A stretch of 64,000 nt of DNA from Flavobacteriales bacterium (GCA_019638115.1 JAHBUK010000005.1:27111-91110), one strand, 5' to 3'. Positions 48,276-57,392 are shown, counted from the stretch's first letter. Program-made: numbers and translations. Notes: a model not told the origin generated them from the letters alone.

Positions 48276-49439
48276 ATGCAACGCTTTTTGGGCGCCCTGC
48301 ATTATGTGCTGCCGGTGATCGGTGCGGCGGTGCTGCTGGCCTGCCCGGCCGATGCACGGGCGCAGGGCCGCGACCCCGACCGCATACGCACGGTGGTGCT
48401 CGATGCCGGCCACGGTGGCAAGGACCCCGGCAACTTGGGCACGGGCCGCTACAAGATCACCGAGAAGCACATCTCGCTGAACGTGGCCAAGCTGGTGGGC
48501 AAGTACATCAACGAGGCCTATCCGGAGACCAAGGTGGTGTACACGCGCGAGGACGACACCTTCGTGGACCTGATGGAGCGCACCAACATTGCCAACCGGG
48601 CCAAGGCGGACGTGTTCATAAGCATACACTGCAACGCCAACGACCGCAAGGATGCGCACGGCTGCGAGACCTTTGTGATGGGCCTGCACAAGACCGAGGC
48701 CAACATGAAGGTGGCCCAGAAGGAGAACGCCTCCATTCTGCTGGAGGAAGGCCACGAGGTGAAGTATGGCGGCTACGATCCGCGCGACCCCGAAAGCCAG
48801 ATCATCTTGAGCCTGCGCCAGAACGTACACCTGGACCAGAGCCTGCTGCTGAGCTCGCTGATCCAGAAACAGTTCAAGGACCGTGTGGGCCGTGTGGACC
48901 GCGGGGTGAAACAGGCCGGTTTTCTGGTGATCACATACACCACCATGCCCAGCGTGCTCATCGAGCTGGGCTTCCTCACCAATCCGGACGAGGAGGATTT
49001 CCTGCAATCCGCCAAGGGGCAGGACTACATGGCGAGCGCCATCTTCCGGGGTTTCCGGGAATACAGGACCATTGTGGAGCGGCGCGAGAGCGGCATCGCG
49101 ATCAGCCCGGCCAAGCCCGATTGCACGCATGTGGCCACCAAGCCGGTGGAGCCCGCGCCGGCCGCCGCGCCCGAAGTGCGTTTCAAAGTGCAGGTGGCCA
49201 CTTCCTCCAAGGCCTTGGGCGTTAAGGCCGAGCAGTTCAATGGCCTGAGCGGGGTGGAAGAGCACAAGGGTGGGGGTTTGTTCAAATACACGGTGGGCAG
49301 CGAGACCACGTTGGAAGGTGCGCGCAAGGTGCAGCAACAATGCCGGGACAAGGGTTTCGACGGTGCGTTCATAGTGGCATTCCGCAACGGTGAACGGATC
49401 GATCTGCAGGAAGCCCTTAACTTGGCCAAGGGCCTATAA
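48276..49439 (+). CDS. N-acetylmuramoyl-L-alanine amidase (AmiC-type)
   Basis: 387 residues from ATG 48276. A hydrophobic signal segment (GALHYVLPVIGAAVLLACPADARA) leads to an Amidase_3 domain: VVLDAGHGGKDPG with the zinc His, HISLNVAKLVGKYINE, KVVYTREDDTFV with a metal Glu, ADVFISIHCNANDR with the zinc His, and VLIELGFLTNPDEEDFL with the catalytic Glu. It cuts the bond between muramic acid and the stem peptide, for cell separation. The C-terminal part (about residue 300 on) resembles a SPOR-type module (FKVQVATSSKAL, RKVQQQCRDKGFDGAFIVAF), which would bind septal peptidoglycan. It is followed after 11 bases by mlaD. Confidence 0.92.
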   Translation: MQRFLGALHYVLPVIGAAVLLACPADARAQGRDPDRIRTVVLDAGHGGKDPGNLGTGRYKITEKHISLNVAKLVGKYINEAYPETKVVYTREDDTFVDLMERTNIANRAKADVFISIHCNANDRKDAHGCETFVMGLHKTEANMKVAQKENASILLEEGHEVKYGGYDPRDPESQIILSLRQNVHLDQSLLLSSLIQKQFKDRVGRVDRGVKQAGFLVITYTTMPSVLIELGFLTNPDEEDFLQSAKGQDYMASAIFRGFREYRTIVERRESGIAISPAKPDCTHVATKPVEPAPAAAPEVRFKVQVATSSKALGVKAEQFNGLSGVEEHKGGGLFKYTVGSETTLEGARKVQQQCRDKGFDGAFIVAFRNGERIDLQEALNLAKGL

Positions 49440-49450
49440 GAGCCGAGTGC

Positions 49451-50479
49451 ATGAAGATCAAAAGGGAATACACCATTGCATTGCTGGTGTTGGGGGGGGC
49501 GCTTCTACTGGTGTTCGGGGTCAACTACCTGAAGGGCTTGGACCTGTTGCAGAAGCGGAACATCTTCTATGTGGTTTACAAGGACGTGACCGGCATAAAC
49601 GGCAGCAGCCCGGTGTACTACAGCGGCTACAAGGTGGGCCAGGTGATCGGCACCGAGCTGATGCCGGAGAACGGCCTTATCCGCGTGAGTTTCCAGGTGA
49701 ACGAGGACAAGCTTCGGATCCCCAAGGACAGCCGGGTGCAGATCTACAGCGCCGACCTGTTCTCGCGCGCCCTGCAATTGCAGTTGGGCACCAGCGCGGA
49801 TTTGGCCAAGGCCGGCGATACCTTGGAAGGGGACACCCAGCTGAGCCTCACCGATGCCGTGGGCGAGCAGATAGACCCCTTGAAGCGCAAGGCCGAAGGC
49901 ATGCTGGCGAGCGTGGATTCGGTGCTCTCCTCCTTGCAAATGATCCTGAACGACAGTGCGCGGCGCGACATCGATGCCAGCTTCTCCAGCATCCGCTCCA
50001 CGCTGGAATCCTTCAACCGCAGTGCACAGCGCATAGATGGCCTTATTGCCGATGAGCGTGCCACCATACATGCCGTGCTGGACAATGTGCAGCGGATCAC
50101 CCAGAACCTGGTGCGGCACAACGAGGAGATCTCGCGCATACTGGCCAACGTGGATTCCGTTACGGCCACCCTGGCCGATGGTGAACTGAAGCGCATGATC
50201 GGCGAGATGAGCGAGACCAGCGCACAGCTCAAAGGCATCATGAGCCGCTTGGAGGCCGGTGAAGGCTCGTTGGGCAACCTGCTGACGAACGATACGCTCT
50301 ACATGAACCTGGAAAATGCCAGCCGCGAGCTGGACCTGCTGATGGAGGATGTGCGCATCAATCCGAACAGATACGTGCACTTGTCGTTGTTCGGTAAGAA
50401 AGACCGCCTGCCCAAGTTGAGCGACAGCGATGTGGACCGCATCAAGCGCGCCTTGCAGGATGATAAACGGATGAAATGA
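49451..50479 (+). CDS. mlaD: MlaD/MCE-domain lipid transport protein
   Basis: 342 residues. An N-terminal membrane helix (YTIALLVLGGALLLVFGVNYL) anchors a MCE domain (IFYVVYKDVTGINGSSPVYYSGYKVGQV, IRVSFQVNEDKLRIPKDSRVQIYSADLFS). The domain is followed by a long helical, coiled-coil-like region (MILNDSARRDIDASFSSIRSTLESFNRSAQRI) and a C-terminal part found in Bacteroidota members (GEGSLGNLLTNDTLYMNLENASRELDLLMEDVRINPNRYVHLSLFGKK). MCE proteins form rings that carry lipids between inner and outer membranes. No mlaE/mlaF genes are in the window. It follows the amidase gene at 11 bases and overlaps the next gene by four bases. Confidence 0.92.
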   Translation: MKIKREYTIALLVLGGALLLVFGVNYLKGLDLLQKRNIFYVVYKDVTGINGSSPVYYSGYKVGQVIGTELMPENGLIRVSFQVNEDKLRIPKDSRVQIYSADLFSRALQLQLGTSADLAKAGDTLEGDTQLSLTDAVGEQIDPLKRKAEGMLASVDSVLSSLQMILNDSARRDIDASFSSIRSTLESFNRSAQRIDGLIADERATIHAVLDNVQRITQNLVRHNEEISRILANVDSVTATLADGELKRMIGEMSETSAQLKGIMSRLEAGEGSLGNLLTNDTLYMNLENASRELDLLMEDVRINPNRYVHLSLFGKKDRLPKLSDSDVDRIKRALQDDKRMK

Positions 50480-51804
50480 GCGTGAGCAGCATCCTTTTCC
50501 TGATCCTGGTGGCTGCGGCCGCCGCCCTGTTCGCCCGCAACCTGCGCCGGGTGATCCGCAACATAGCCCTGGGCCGCGATGAGCAGCGCAACGATCGCCC
50601 GGCCGAACGCTGGGGCATCATGGCGCGTGTGGCGTTGGGGCAGAGCAAGATGGTGGTGCGCCCCGTGGCCGGCTTCATGCACATCCTCATCTACATCGGC
50701 TTCGTCATCATCAACATCGAAGTGCTGGAGATCGTGATCGATGGCCTCTTCGGCACGCACCGCATCGGCGCGTTCATGGGGCCGCTGTACGATGTGCTGA
50801 TCGGCAGCTTCGAGATCCTGGCCGTGGGCGTGCTGCTGGCCTGCGTGGTCTTCATCGCACGCCGTGCCGTGCTGCAGTTGCCGCGCTTCCACAAGCCCGA
50901 GATGAAGGGCTGGCCCACCAAGGACGCCATGATCATCCTGGTGACCGAGATCGCGCTGATGGGGGCTTTCCTGAAAATGAACGCGGCCGACCAGGTGCTG
51001 GCCCAGCGTGGCGTGGAGCACTACACCACCGCCGGTGCGTACCCCGTGAGCAGCCTGCTGCAGCCCTTCTTCGCCAGCATGGGCACCGGCACCGTGTTGG
51101 CCTTCGAGCGCTTCTTCTGGTGGTTCCACATCATCGGCATCCTGGCCTTCCTCAATTACCTGCCCTACAGCAAACACTTCCACATCATCCTGGCCTTCCC
51201 CAACACCTGGTACAGCAAGCTGCAACCAAGGACGGAGATGGCCAACATGCCGCGCATAACCGGCGAGGTGATGAGCATGATGGCCCCCAGCGTGGCACCG
51301 CCGGAGCCTGCGCCCGCCCGCCAGGTGGCCGGTATAGAGGTGCCCGAGCGTTTCGGCGCCAAGGACGTGTTCGACCTGAGCTGGAAGAGCTTGATGGACG
51401 CTTACAGCTGCACCGAATGCGGCCGTTGCACCAGCGAATGCCCCGCCAACCTCACCGGCAAGCTGCTGAGCCCGCGCAAGGTGGTGATGGACACGCGCGA
51501 CCGTCTGGAGGAAGTGGGCCGCAACATCGATGCGAACGGCGGCACCTTCAAGGACGATGGCAAGAGCCTGCACAGCTACATCAGCGACGAGGAGCTCTGG
51601 GCCTGCACCACCTGCAATGCCTGCACCCAGGTCTGTCCGGTGAACATCGATCCGGTACACGTCATCATGGAGATGCGCCGCTACCTGGTGATGGAAGAGA
51701 GTCGCACACGCCCCGCCCTGACCGGCATGTTCAACAACGTGGAGAACAACGGCGCCCCCTGGGCCTTTGGGCAGGATAAGCGGATGGAGTGGGCGAAGGA
51801 ATGA
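50476..51804 (+). CDS. Membrane Fe-S oxidoreductase with dicluster domain (HdrC/GlpC-like)
   Basis: 442 residues. The start overlaps the mlaD stop (ATGA). About five transmembrane helices lie in the first 270 residues (FLILVAAAAALFA; GFMHILIYIGFVIINIEVLEIVI; FEILAVGVLLACVVFIA; WFHIIGILAFLNYLPYSKHFHIIL), with His residues that could ligate haem b. After that, two 4Fe-4S motifs appear: CTECGRCTSECP and CTTCNACTQVCPV. The architecture is that of membrane-bound heterodisulfide-reductase-like electron-transfer proteins. With the next gene (CCG domains) it probably forms one complex; the electron donor and acceptor are unknown. Confidence 0.9.
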   Translation: MSVSSILFLILVAAAAALFARNLRRVIRNIALGRDEQRNDRPAERWGIMARVALGQSKMVVRPVAGFMHILIYIGFVIINIEVLEIVIDGLFGTHRIGAFMGPLYDVLIGSFEILAVGVLLACVVFIARRAVLQLPRFHKPEMKGWPTKDAMIILVTEIALMGAFLKMNAADQVLAQRGVEHYTTAGAYPVSSLLQPFFASMGTGTVLAFERFFWWFHIIGILAFLNYLPYSKHFHIILAFPNTWYSKLQPRTEMANMPRITGEVMSMMAPSVAPPEPAPARQVAGIEVPERFGAKDVFDLSWKSLMDAYSCTECGRCTSECPANLTGKLLSPRKVVMDTRDRLEEVGRNIDANGGTFKDDGKSLHSYISDEELWACTTCNACTQVCPVNIDPVHVIMEMRRYLVMEESRTRPALTGMFNNVENNGAPWAFGQDKRMEWAKE

Positions 51805-51821
51805 GCGGAATGGGTAGCAAA

Positions 51822-51976
51822 TGCAATGAAAAATGTAGAATGAAAAATGTAGAACGTGGAACGGGGATGCACCACACGCCTTGCGCGAGAAACACTAATT
51901 GCAGTGTGAAGCAGCGGTGCTCCGGTACAGGTACATTTTTCATTTTTCATTTTTCATTCTACATTTTTCATTTTCA
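51822..51976. repeat. AT-rich heptamer hairpin array between two Fe-S protein genes
   Basis: The outer 25 bases of the arms (AATGAAAAATGTAGAATGAAAAATG on the left, its exact complement on the right; written here as two halves) match perfectly, including the variant unit with GTAG. Inner units are ATTTTTC on the right. The loop, about 80 bases, has its own small dyads. The right arm runs to the base before the ATG at 51977. AT-rich in a GC-rich genome. Confidence 0.9.
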
Positions 51977-52768
51977 ATGAGCACGAACCTTCCAGTCCCC
52001 ACCATGGCCGAATTCGCCGCTACAGGCGAAGTGCCCGAGGTCCTCTTCTGGGTAGGCTGCGCCGGCTCGTTCGACGACCGTGCGCGCAAGATCACCAAGG
52101 CCTTTGTGCGCATCCTGAACGCGGCCAGGGTGAAGTACGCCGTGCTGGGCCAGGAGGAGACCTGCTCGGGTGATCCCGCACGTCGGGCCGGCAACGAATT
52201 CCTGTTCCAGATGCAGGCGCTGCAGAACGTCACCGTCTTGAACGGCTATGGCGTGAAACGCATTGTTACCGCCTGCCCGCACTGTTTCAACACATTGAAG
52301 AACGAATACCCTGCACTCGGTGGCACCTACGAGGTGTTGCACCACACGCAGTTCATCAACGCCCTGCTGAAGGAAGGTCGCATCAAGGTGGAGGGTGGCG
52401 ACTTCAAAGGCAAGCGCATCACCTTCCACGACCCCTGCTACCTGGGGCGCGGCAACAACGAGTACGAAGCGCCGCGCGAGGTGCTGCTGAAGCTTGATGC
52501 GGCCTTGGTGGAAATGAAGCGCAGCAAACAGAACGGCCTCTGCTGCGGTGCGGGCGGTGCGCAGATGTTCAAGGAGGCCGAGCCCGGCAAGCGCGAGGTG
52601 AACCACGAACGCGGGGAAGAGGCGCTGGCCACGGCCCCGCAGGTGATCGCCGCCGGATGTCCCTTCTGCAACACCATGCTCACCGATGGCGTGAAGCACT
52701 TCAACAAGGAAGGCGAAGTGAAGGTGCTGGATGTGGCCGAGCTGATCGCGGAGGCGGGGGATCTTTGA
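51977..52768 (+). CDS. CCG-domain Fe-S oxidoreductase subunit (HdrB/GlpC-like)
   Basis: 263 residues from ATG 51977; the frame is open upstream through the repeat array but that part is not conserved-like. It contains two cysteine-rich CCG domains: one with the partial motif VGCAGSFDDRARK and ETCSGDPARRAGNE, then CPHCFNTLKNEYP; the other with HDPCYLGRGNNEYEAPREVL, LCCGAGGAQMF and AGCPFCNTMLTDG. These bind the non-cubane or 4Fe-4S clusters of heterodisulfide-reductase-like enzymes. It probably takes electrons to or from the membrane subunit encoded just upstream, separated by the heptamer array. Confidence 0.92.
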   Translation: MSTNLPVPTMAEFAATGEVPEVLFWVGCAGSFDDRARKITKAFVRILNAARVKYAVLGQEETCSGDPARRAGNEFLFQMQALQNVTVLNGYGVKRIVTACPHCFNTLKNEYPALGGTYEVLHHTQFINALLKEGRIKVEGGDFKGKRITFHDPCYLGRGNNEYEAPREVLLKLDAALVEMKRSKQNGLCCGAGGAQMFKEAEPGKREVNHERGEEALATAPQVIAAGCPFCNTMLTDGVKHFNKEGEVKVLDVAELIAEAGDL

Positions 52769-52948
52769 TCGAGGTGCTGCGGAAGTTGTCCCGCAAGGCG
52801 TGTTGCCTGCGTATGTCCTGTGCCTTTTCGCCAGTGCGGTCGCACGGCAGGCAGCGGAACGGGGGCATGCCGCGTCCATCAATAGGAATGCAGGTTCCAA
52901 CCTTTGGTCCTTTCTTTGCGTTCTCCCTGTGAACGAATTCCTGAACCG

Positions 52949-53452
52949 ATGAACGCCACAGCACCCGCCCCCAACAAACGCATCACCGACATGCCGGCCC
53001 ACGCACGTTTGTGGATGTACAAGGCACCGCGCGATCTGGGCCAGGCGGAGCAGAAGCTGGTGCGCGAACGCGGCGTCGCGTTCACGGCCGGCTGGGCAGC
53101 GCACGGTGCTCCGTTGGATGCTTGTGTGGATGTGCTGGTGGACCGTTTCGTGGTGATCGCGGTGGATGAGGAGCAGGCCAACGCCAGCGGTTGCAGCATC
53201 GACAAGAGCGTAGGTTTCATCAAGGACCTGGAGCACGACCTGAACCTGATGCTGACCGACCGCATGATCATGGTCTTTGAGCAGGATGGCAAGGTGCGCA
53301 GCTGCCGCCTGCAGGAACTTCCGGAGTTGGTGAAGGAAGGCTTGATCACCGGTGACACCATCGTGTTCGACGACCTGGTCTCCACCGTGGGCGATCTGGC
53401 GGAACGCTTCCGGGTGCCACTGCGCGCCTCCTGGCTGGAGCGTTTCCTGTAG
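52949..53452 (+). CDS. Conserved Bacteroidota protein, often mislabelled ABC transporter ATPase
   Basis: 167 residues from ATG 52949. It has no Walker A or B motif despite the common database label for relatives. Visible conserved blocks are ITDMPAHARLWMYKAPR, FTAGWAAHGAPLDA, RFVVIAVDEEQANASGCSIDKSVGFIKDLEHD and GDTIVFDDLVSTVGDLAERF, ending SWLERF. Cys in ASGCSIDKS is a candidate active or metal residue. No signal peptide. It follows the CCG subunit gene by 180 bases in the same direction, which matches my recollection of the order in other Flavobacteriales. The function is unknown. Confidence 0.8.
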   Translation: MNATAPAPNKRITDMPAHARLWMYKAPRDLGQAEQKLVRERGVAFTAGWAAHGAPLDACVDVLVDRFVVIAVDEEQANASGCSIDKSVGFIKDLEHDLNLMLTDRMIMVFEQDGKVRSCRLQELPELVKEGLITGDTIVFDDLVSTVGDLAERFRVPLRASWLERFL

Positions 53453-53606
53453 TCCGCTGCCGAACGCTTGTAGTACACCGCGCCATCGGGGCCGTGTGCA
53501 TCGGCGATCGAAGCACGGAAGCGCAGCTCCGCCACCAGTGCCCTTTTGAAAACTCGGTGACCGCACCTGCCGAACGGCGTGTGATGAGGGGCCATCTTGT
53601 GCCACC

Positions 53607-54023
53607 ATGATCACGCTTGCTGCCGATCCCCATCCTTGGGCGGGTGCTTTGTTCCATGCCTGGGTGGAGTTGCTCACCCTGCTGGCCATGCTGCTGGTGG
53701 CCCTGGCGCTCATCGGTTTCGCGTGGAACCGGGGCTTCCGTCCGGCCGACCGAGGTCCGCTCATCACCTGGCCGGTACTGATCCTTACGTACACCTTGGT
53801 GCTGCTGTTGGAACACGTGCGGGCCGATCTCTGGCCTGCCATCATCATCGCGTCAGGGATCGTCGTTGCAGGTTTCTTGAGCAGGGCCGTGTATCCGCTC
53901 GCGTTATGGCTGCCGTCCGTGTTGATCGCAGCCTTGCTCGGCCTGGGCTTCAACCTGAGCGCATTGTTGCTCACGCTCATTGCCACCTTCGTTCTCCTCT
54001 TCAGCACCGACCGGGGCCGATGA
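53607..54023 (+). CDS. Small polytopic membrane protein coupled to CotH-like genes
   Basis: 138 residues with about four transmembrane helices (ELLTLLAMLLVALALIGFAW; LITWPVLILTYTLVLLLEHV; LWPAIIIASGIVVAGFL; WLPSVLIAALLGLGFNLSALLLTLIATFVLLF). Its stop overlaps the start of the next gene (ATGA at 54020), so the two are translationally coupled. It could be a short DUF4956-like protein, since DUF4956, polyphosphate polymerase (VTC) and CotH genes often cluster, but the match is only by general shape and context. No VTC domain is seen nearby. Confidence 0.65.
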   Translation: MITLAADPHPWAGALFHAWVELLTLLAMLLVALALIGFAWNRGFRPADRGPLITWPVLILTYTLVLLLEHVRADLWPAIIIASGIVVAGFLSRAVYPLALWLPSVLIAALLGLGFNLSALLLTLIATFVLLFSTDRGR

Positions 54024-55231
54024 AGCAACGCACGGCGGGCATCGGCAAAGGTGGCGGGGTGTTGCTGGGCGGTATCCTTGTGTCTTTCGTGGTCTTTGCC
54101 GTGTTCCTTACTCCGGGCAGGGCGTTGCGCATTGCCAAGGCAGCGTCCTTCAACCTGGCCATCGATGGCTTCTTCGAGCAAGGCGACGAGGAAGCCATAC
54201 CGGCCTTCGCCCTACAGCTGCCTACCCCGGCACCACGCTCCGGAGATTCCGGCGCCGGTGCGCTGGTCCATGCGGGCATCACCTATCCCTTTCAGTGGAA
54301 AGCCTTGGCCGATGCGCCCGAAGGATCGCGCAGGCCGGTATCCATCGAGCTTGCGTTGGAATTGCCTGCGCCCATCGCTCCCTGCCTGGCCATGCGGGTG
54401 GATGCAGGGCCGATCGCAGCGGGTTTTCAGCAACACCTGCTCCTGCGCTGCGCCAGTACTGTTGGCGTGGATGCCATCTGGAGCGACGTGCAATACGTGG
54501 ACCTGGGTCGCGGCGAGGCCGGGATCCGTGGTCTTTTCGAGTGGCCGCAGGGTGCGGTACCGGGCAGTGGGGCGGCGCGGCCAATGGCTGTTAGCGCACC
54601 AGGGGCCATGGGGGTTTGGCAAGACCCGCTAAGCTGGAACGCCACAGCGCCAGAGCATGACGGAGCCGTGGAACGGGTGCGGAGCTTGATCGGCGTTCTG
54701 GCCGATACCGCGCTATCCTCCTATGCGCGCCACGATTCGCTGCTGCGCATGGTGGATGTGGACGCCTTTCTCCGCTACTACGCCCTGCTCGATCTCTTCC
54801 ATGCCGCGGACCGGCACCACGCTGTTCTGCTCGATCCCGAGCGTGGTCGTTTGCGCCCTTTGCTCATGGCCACTGCGCCGTGCGCGGGAACGGACATTAC
54901 GGACAGCACGGACGTGTTGAGGACCATGCTCATGGAGGATGTGGCCTGGCGCTACCGTTACGAGGGCTATCAGCAGGAGGCATTTCGGATCCTGCACACC
55001 GATGGCTTCTACGAAGGCGAGGCGCACCGCCTGCAGCGGAGACTGACCCCCGCGTTGCGCACCGATCGGCGCAAGGTGGGCATGGCCACGGCCGATGATC
55101 CCGCGGAGTACCCGGTGAACCTGGGTCGCGCACGGGAGGAGATCCGCAGTTTGCGACGTGCCTGCATGGACCGCTGGGATGAACGCGCCGCCGCAATGAC
55201 CAATACCACTGGCAATGGCACGGATCGTTAG
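54020..55231 (+). CDS. CotH-like membrane-anchored protein
   Basis: 403 residues with one N-terminal membrane helix (GGVLLGGILVSFVVFAVFL) and no T9SS domain. The middle is beta-rich. The second half shows a CotH-like layout: LLRMVDVDAFLRYYALLDLFHAADRHHAVLLDPERGRLRPLLM, then MEDVAWRYRYEGYQQEAFRIL and a helical end (RAREEIRSLRRACMDRW). CotH proteins are atypical kinases in Bacillus; the key residues cannot be confirmed here, so the enzyme may be inactive or act on another substrate. It overlaps the membrane gene before it by four bases and the larger CotH-like gene after it by 17. Confidence 0.55.
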   Translation: MKQRTAGIGKGGGVLLGGILVSFVVFAVFLTPGRALRIAKAASFNLAIDGFFEQGDEEAIPAFALQLPTPAPRSGDSGAGALVHAGITYPFQWKALADAPEGSRRPVSIELALELPAPIAPCLAMRVDAGPIAAGFQQHLLLRCASTVGVDAIWSDVQYVDLGRGEAGIRGLFEWPQGAVPGSGAARPMAVSAPGAMGVWQDPLSWNATAPEHDGAVERVRSLIGVLADTALSSYARHDSLLRMVDVDAFLRYYALLDLFHAADRHHAVLLDPERGRLRPLLMATAPCAGTDITDSTDVLRTMLMEDVAWRYRYEGYQQEAFRILHTDGFYEGEAHRLQRRLTPALRTDRRKVGMATADDPAEYPVNLGRAREEIRSLRRACMDRWDERAAAMTNTTGNGTDR

Positions 55232-57383
55232 GCGCAGCCCCGTCCGGTTCTGGTCCTGGGCGCTTGCCTTGGGCATCACGGGAGGTTTGCTGGTGGCACT
55301 CTTCACGCTAACGGCTCCCGAGTTCCTGGTGGGCCGTTGGCCATTGGGCATTGCACCGGCCGAGGTGGAGCAGTACGCCGCGCACCTTGATCTTCGACGG
55401 GATGCACCGCCGCCCGCCAACCTGGAGCGCTTCGTGCTGAACTGCGGCAGCGGCTGCCCGGACGGTTTCCCTGGGCCGCGCTGGACGGCGTGCTGGTTCG
55501 AGAGCGGTGATCATGCGGATTCCGCCTACATCCGCGCATTGCCCGACGTGCAGGGTGCGGTGGAATTGCGTTTCCCGGAGGCGCGCCCCTTCCGCGAGCA
55601 GCAGCGCGTGGAGTTGGTGCCGGCCACCGAAGCCACCATCCGCGACAAGTACCTGCAGGTGCTCGCCGAGGAACTGGGCCTGCTTACACCGGAGGTCTCT
55701 TTCGTGCAACTCGCGCTGTGTGGTCGCGAGCTCGGTGCCTTCCGAAAGGCCTCCGTTGTTGATGCCACCTTCCTTGCTCGCCATGGCATGCTTGACGGCA
55801 TCGCTTACGCACAAGCTTTCGACCCTGCGCGCCCCGACCGGCATCACCCCACGGTCGATGCCGAACCCTTGCGTGCCGGACTGGTGCATTCCGCCTTGGC
55901 GCGCGCTTGTGCCGACCTGCGCGCCGATCGCCTGGATGAAGTGCAGGAGCGCGTGGACCGTGATGCGGCCATGGCCTGGCTGCTGATGTTGCTGGTGGAA
56001 GGGGAGGAGGACCCCTTGTACCGAACGCACGCATTCGCCTATCGGCAGAGCACGGGCCGGATCATGCCCGTCTTCACGATCGGCAACAACGTACCTGATG
56101 TTTCCGTGGGTGGCTCACCGCCCTGGGCCTGCAACCCCTTTACGCCACTGTTGGGCGATGCGGCTTTCCAGCGGGCCATGCGCGAGAAGCGCGACAAGCT
56201 GGTGAACGAACGCTGGCGCATCAAGGAACGCTTTGCGGGGATCGATCGCACCTGGTTGCCCCTGCTCGGCACGGGCGGCTCGGAAGCACTTGCCCTGGCC
56301 AATGCCAAACGCATGCAGGAGGAACTGTTGGACCGCCTGCAACAGGCCACCAACGACCCGGCAACACTGGCTCGCACGGTGATCCCCGCACCCTTGGATG
56401 CCGCGGACCTGGTGGCCGGAACAGTGGTGGTGGCGCAAGCTCCGGCAGAGGATCGCAAGGCCGATGCCTTGGCCCTTGCCAAGCGTTTCCGCATCCGTGT
56501 GCAAGGAGACACCTTGGTGTTCCCCCGTGGCAAGTACGTGGTGAACGAGGACCTGCTGATGCCAGCGGGATACACGGCGCTGCTGCTGCCAGGGGCACGC
56601 TTCGAGATCGCTGCCGGGCGCAGCGTTCTGGTGCGTGGATCGCTCTTGGTGCAAGGCACGAAACTCAATCCCGTGTTCGTAAGACCACAGCGTGATGGTG
56701 CGCACTATGGCACCTTCGCCGTGCTGGGCAATGGCGAGGACCACGCGCGGATATCCGGGTTGCGGATCAGTGGTGGAGCTGGTGCGCAGGTGGAGGGTGC
56801 CCAGTTCCCGGCGGTGCTCGCTTTGCGCGGCATGGCGAGCGTGGTGTTGACAGGCAACGAGTTGGACGGTGATGCGAAGGCCGACCTCTACTTTCAGGAG
56901 GGCGGGCGATTGCAGGCCGGCACTACCACCCTTGCGAACGGCCGCATGGTGCTGCGCAATGTGCAGGGCACACTGAAGGAGTGTGTGCTGGTGGCCGATG
57001 CTCGGCGCGGTGGCAAGGGGGGCTTGGTCATCAATGGCGGGCGGATCGGCATCGATAAGTTGAGTGCTTCGGGCATCAGTGCGGAAGCGGTGCATGCGGA
57101 CGCTGCGGCACAGGTGCTGCTGCGCAACAGTTCCGTGGAGCGCTCCGGAACGGCGCTACAAGCCATGGACATGGCCAGCGTGCACGTGGCGGACTGCCGC
57201 TTCATCAACAACGCCAAGGTGCTCCATCTACGCCGCGTGGCCCCTTCACCGGCCGGTGGTCAGGTGTATCTCTACAGCAACACCTTGCAAGGCAACACGC
57301 AGGACCAGGATGTTGATGAGGGCTCGCGCGTGGAGCAACGACCAGCATTGGATCCGGCATTGCCGGAAGCATTCGGCTTCTGA
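55215..57383 (+). CDS. CotH-like protein with C-terminal beta-helix, membrane anchored
   Basis: 722 residues. An N-terminal helix (FWSWALALGITGGLLVALFTLTA) anchors it. Residues 110-380 resemble CotH (DKYLQVLAEELGLLTPEVSFVQLALCGRELGAFRKASVVDATFLARHGML; DRDAAMAWLLMLLVEGEED). The C-terminal 300 residues look like a right-handed parallel beta-helix with stacked short strands (YVVNEDLLMPAGYTALLLPGARFEIAAGRSVLVRGSLLVQGT; QVLLRNSSVERSGTALQAMDMASVHVADCRFINNAKV). Together with the two upstream genes it forms a compact operon. It is convergent with the lptA-like gene, with 9 bases between the stops. Its substrate is unknown. Confidence 0.65.
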   Translation: MARIVRRSPVRFWSWALALGITGGLLVALFTLTAPEFLVGRWPLGIAPAEVEQYAAHLDLRRDAPPPANLERFVLNCGSGCPDGFPGPRWTACWFESGDHADSAYIRALPDVQGAVELRFPEARPFREQQRVELVPATEATIRDKYLQVLAEELGLLTPEVSFVQLALCGRELGAFRKASVVDATFLARHGMLDGIAYAQAFDPARPDRHHPTVDAEPLRAGLVHSALARACADLRADRLDEVQERVDRDAAMAWLLMLLVEGEEDPLYRTHAFAYRQSTGRIMPVFTIGNNVPDVSVGGSPPWACNPFTPLLGDAAFQRAMREKRDKLVNERWRIKERFAGIDRTWLPLLGTGGSEALALANAKRMQEELLDRLQQATNDPATLARTVIPAPLDAADLVAGTVVVAQAPAEDRKADALALAKRFRIRVQGDTLVFPRGKYVVNEDLLMPAGYTALLLPGARFEIAAGRSVLVRGSLLVQGTKLNPVFVRPQRDGAHYGTFAVLGNGEDHARISGLRISGGAGAQVEGAQFPAVLALRGMASVVLTGNELDGDAKADLYFQEGGRLQAGTTTLANGRMVLRNVQGTLKECVLVADARRGGKGGLVINGGRIGIDKLSASGISAEAVHADAAAQVLLRNSSVERSGTALQAMDMASVHVADCRFINNAKVLHLRRVAPSPAGGQVYLYSNTLQGNTQDQDVDEGSRVEQRPALDPALPEAFGF

Positions 57384-57392
57384 GCCCGGCGG

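Noticed and set aside
48139..48277. LptD start at 48277
   Set aside because: That start overlaps the amidase ATG on the other strand and precedes a non-signal segment; the internal Met at 48184 or 48139 gives a normal signal peptide.
45584..49225. Very long plus-strand open frame across the lptD region
   Set aside because: It is antisense to lptD and merges into a shadow frame of the amidase gene; the sequence is Val/Glu/Ala-rich with no domain, a codon-bias artefact of high GC.
52949..53452. ABC transporter ATPase
   Set aside because: The label used for relatives is not supported: no Walker A, signature or Walker B motif is present.
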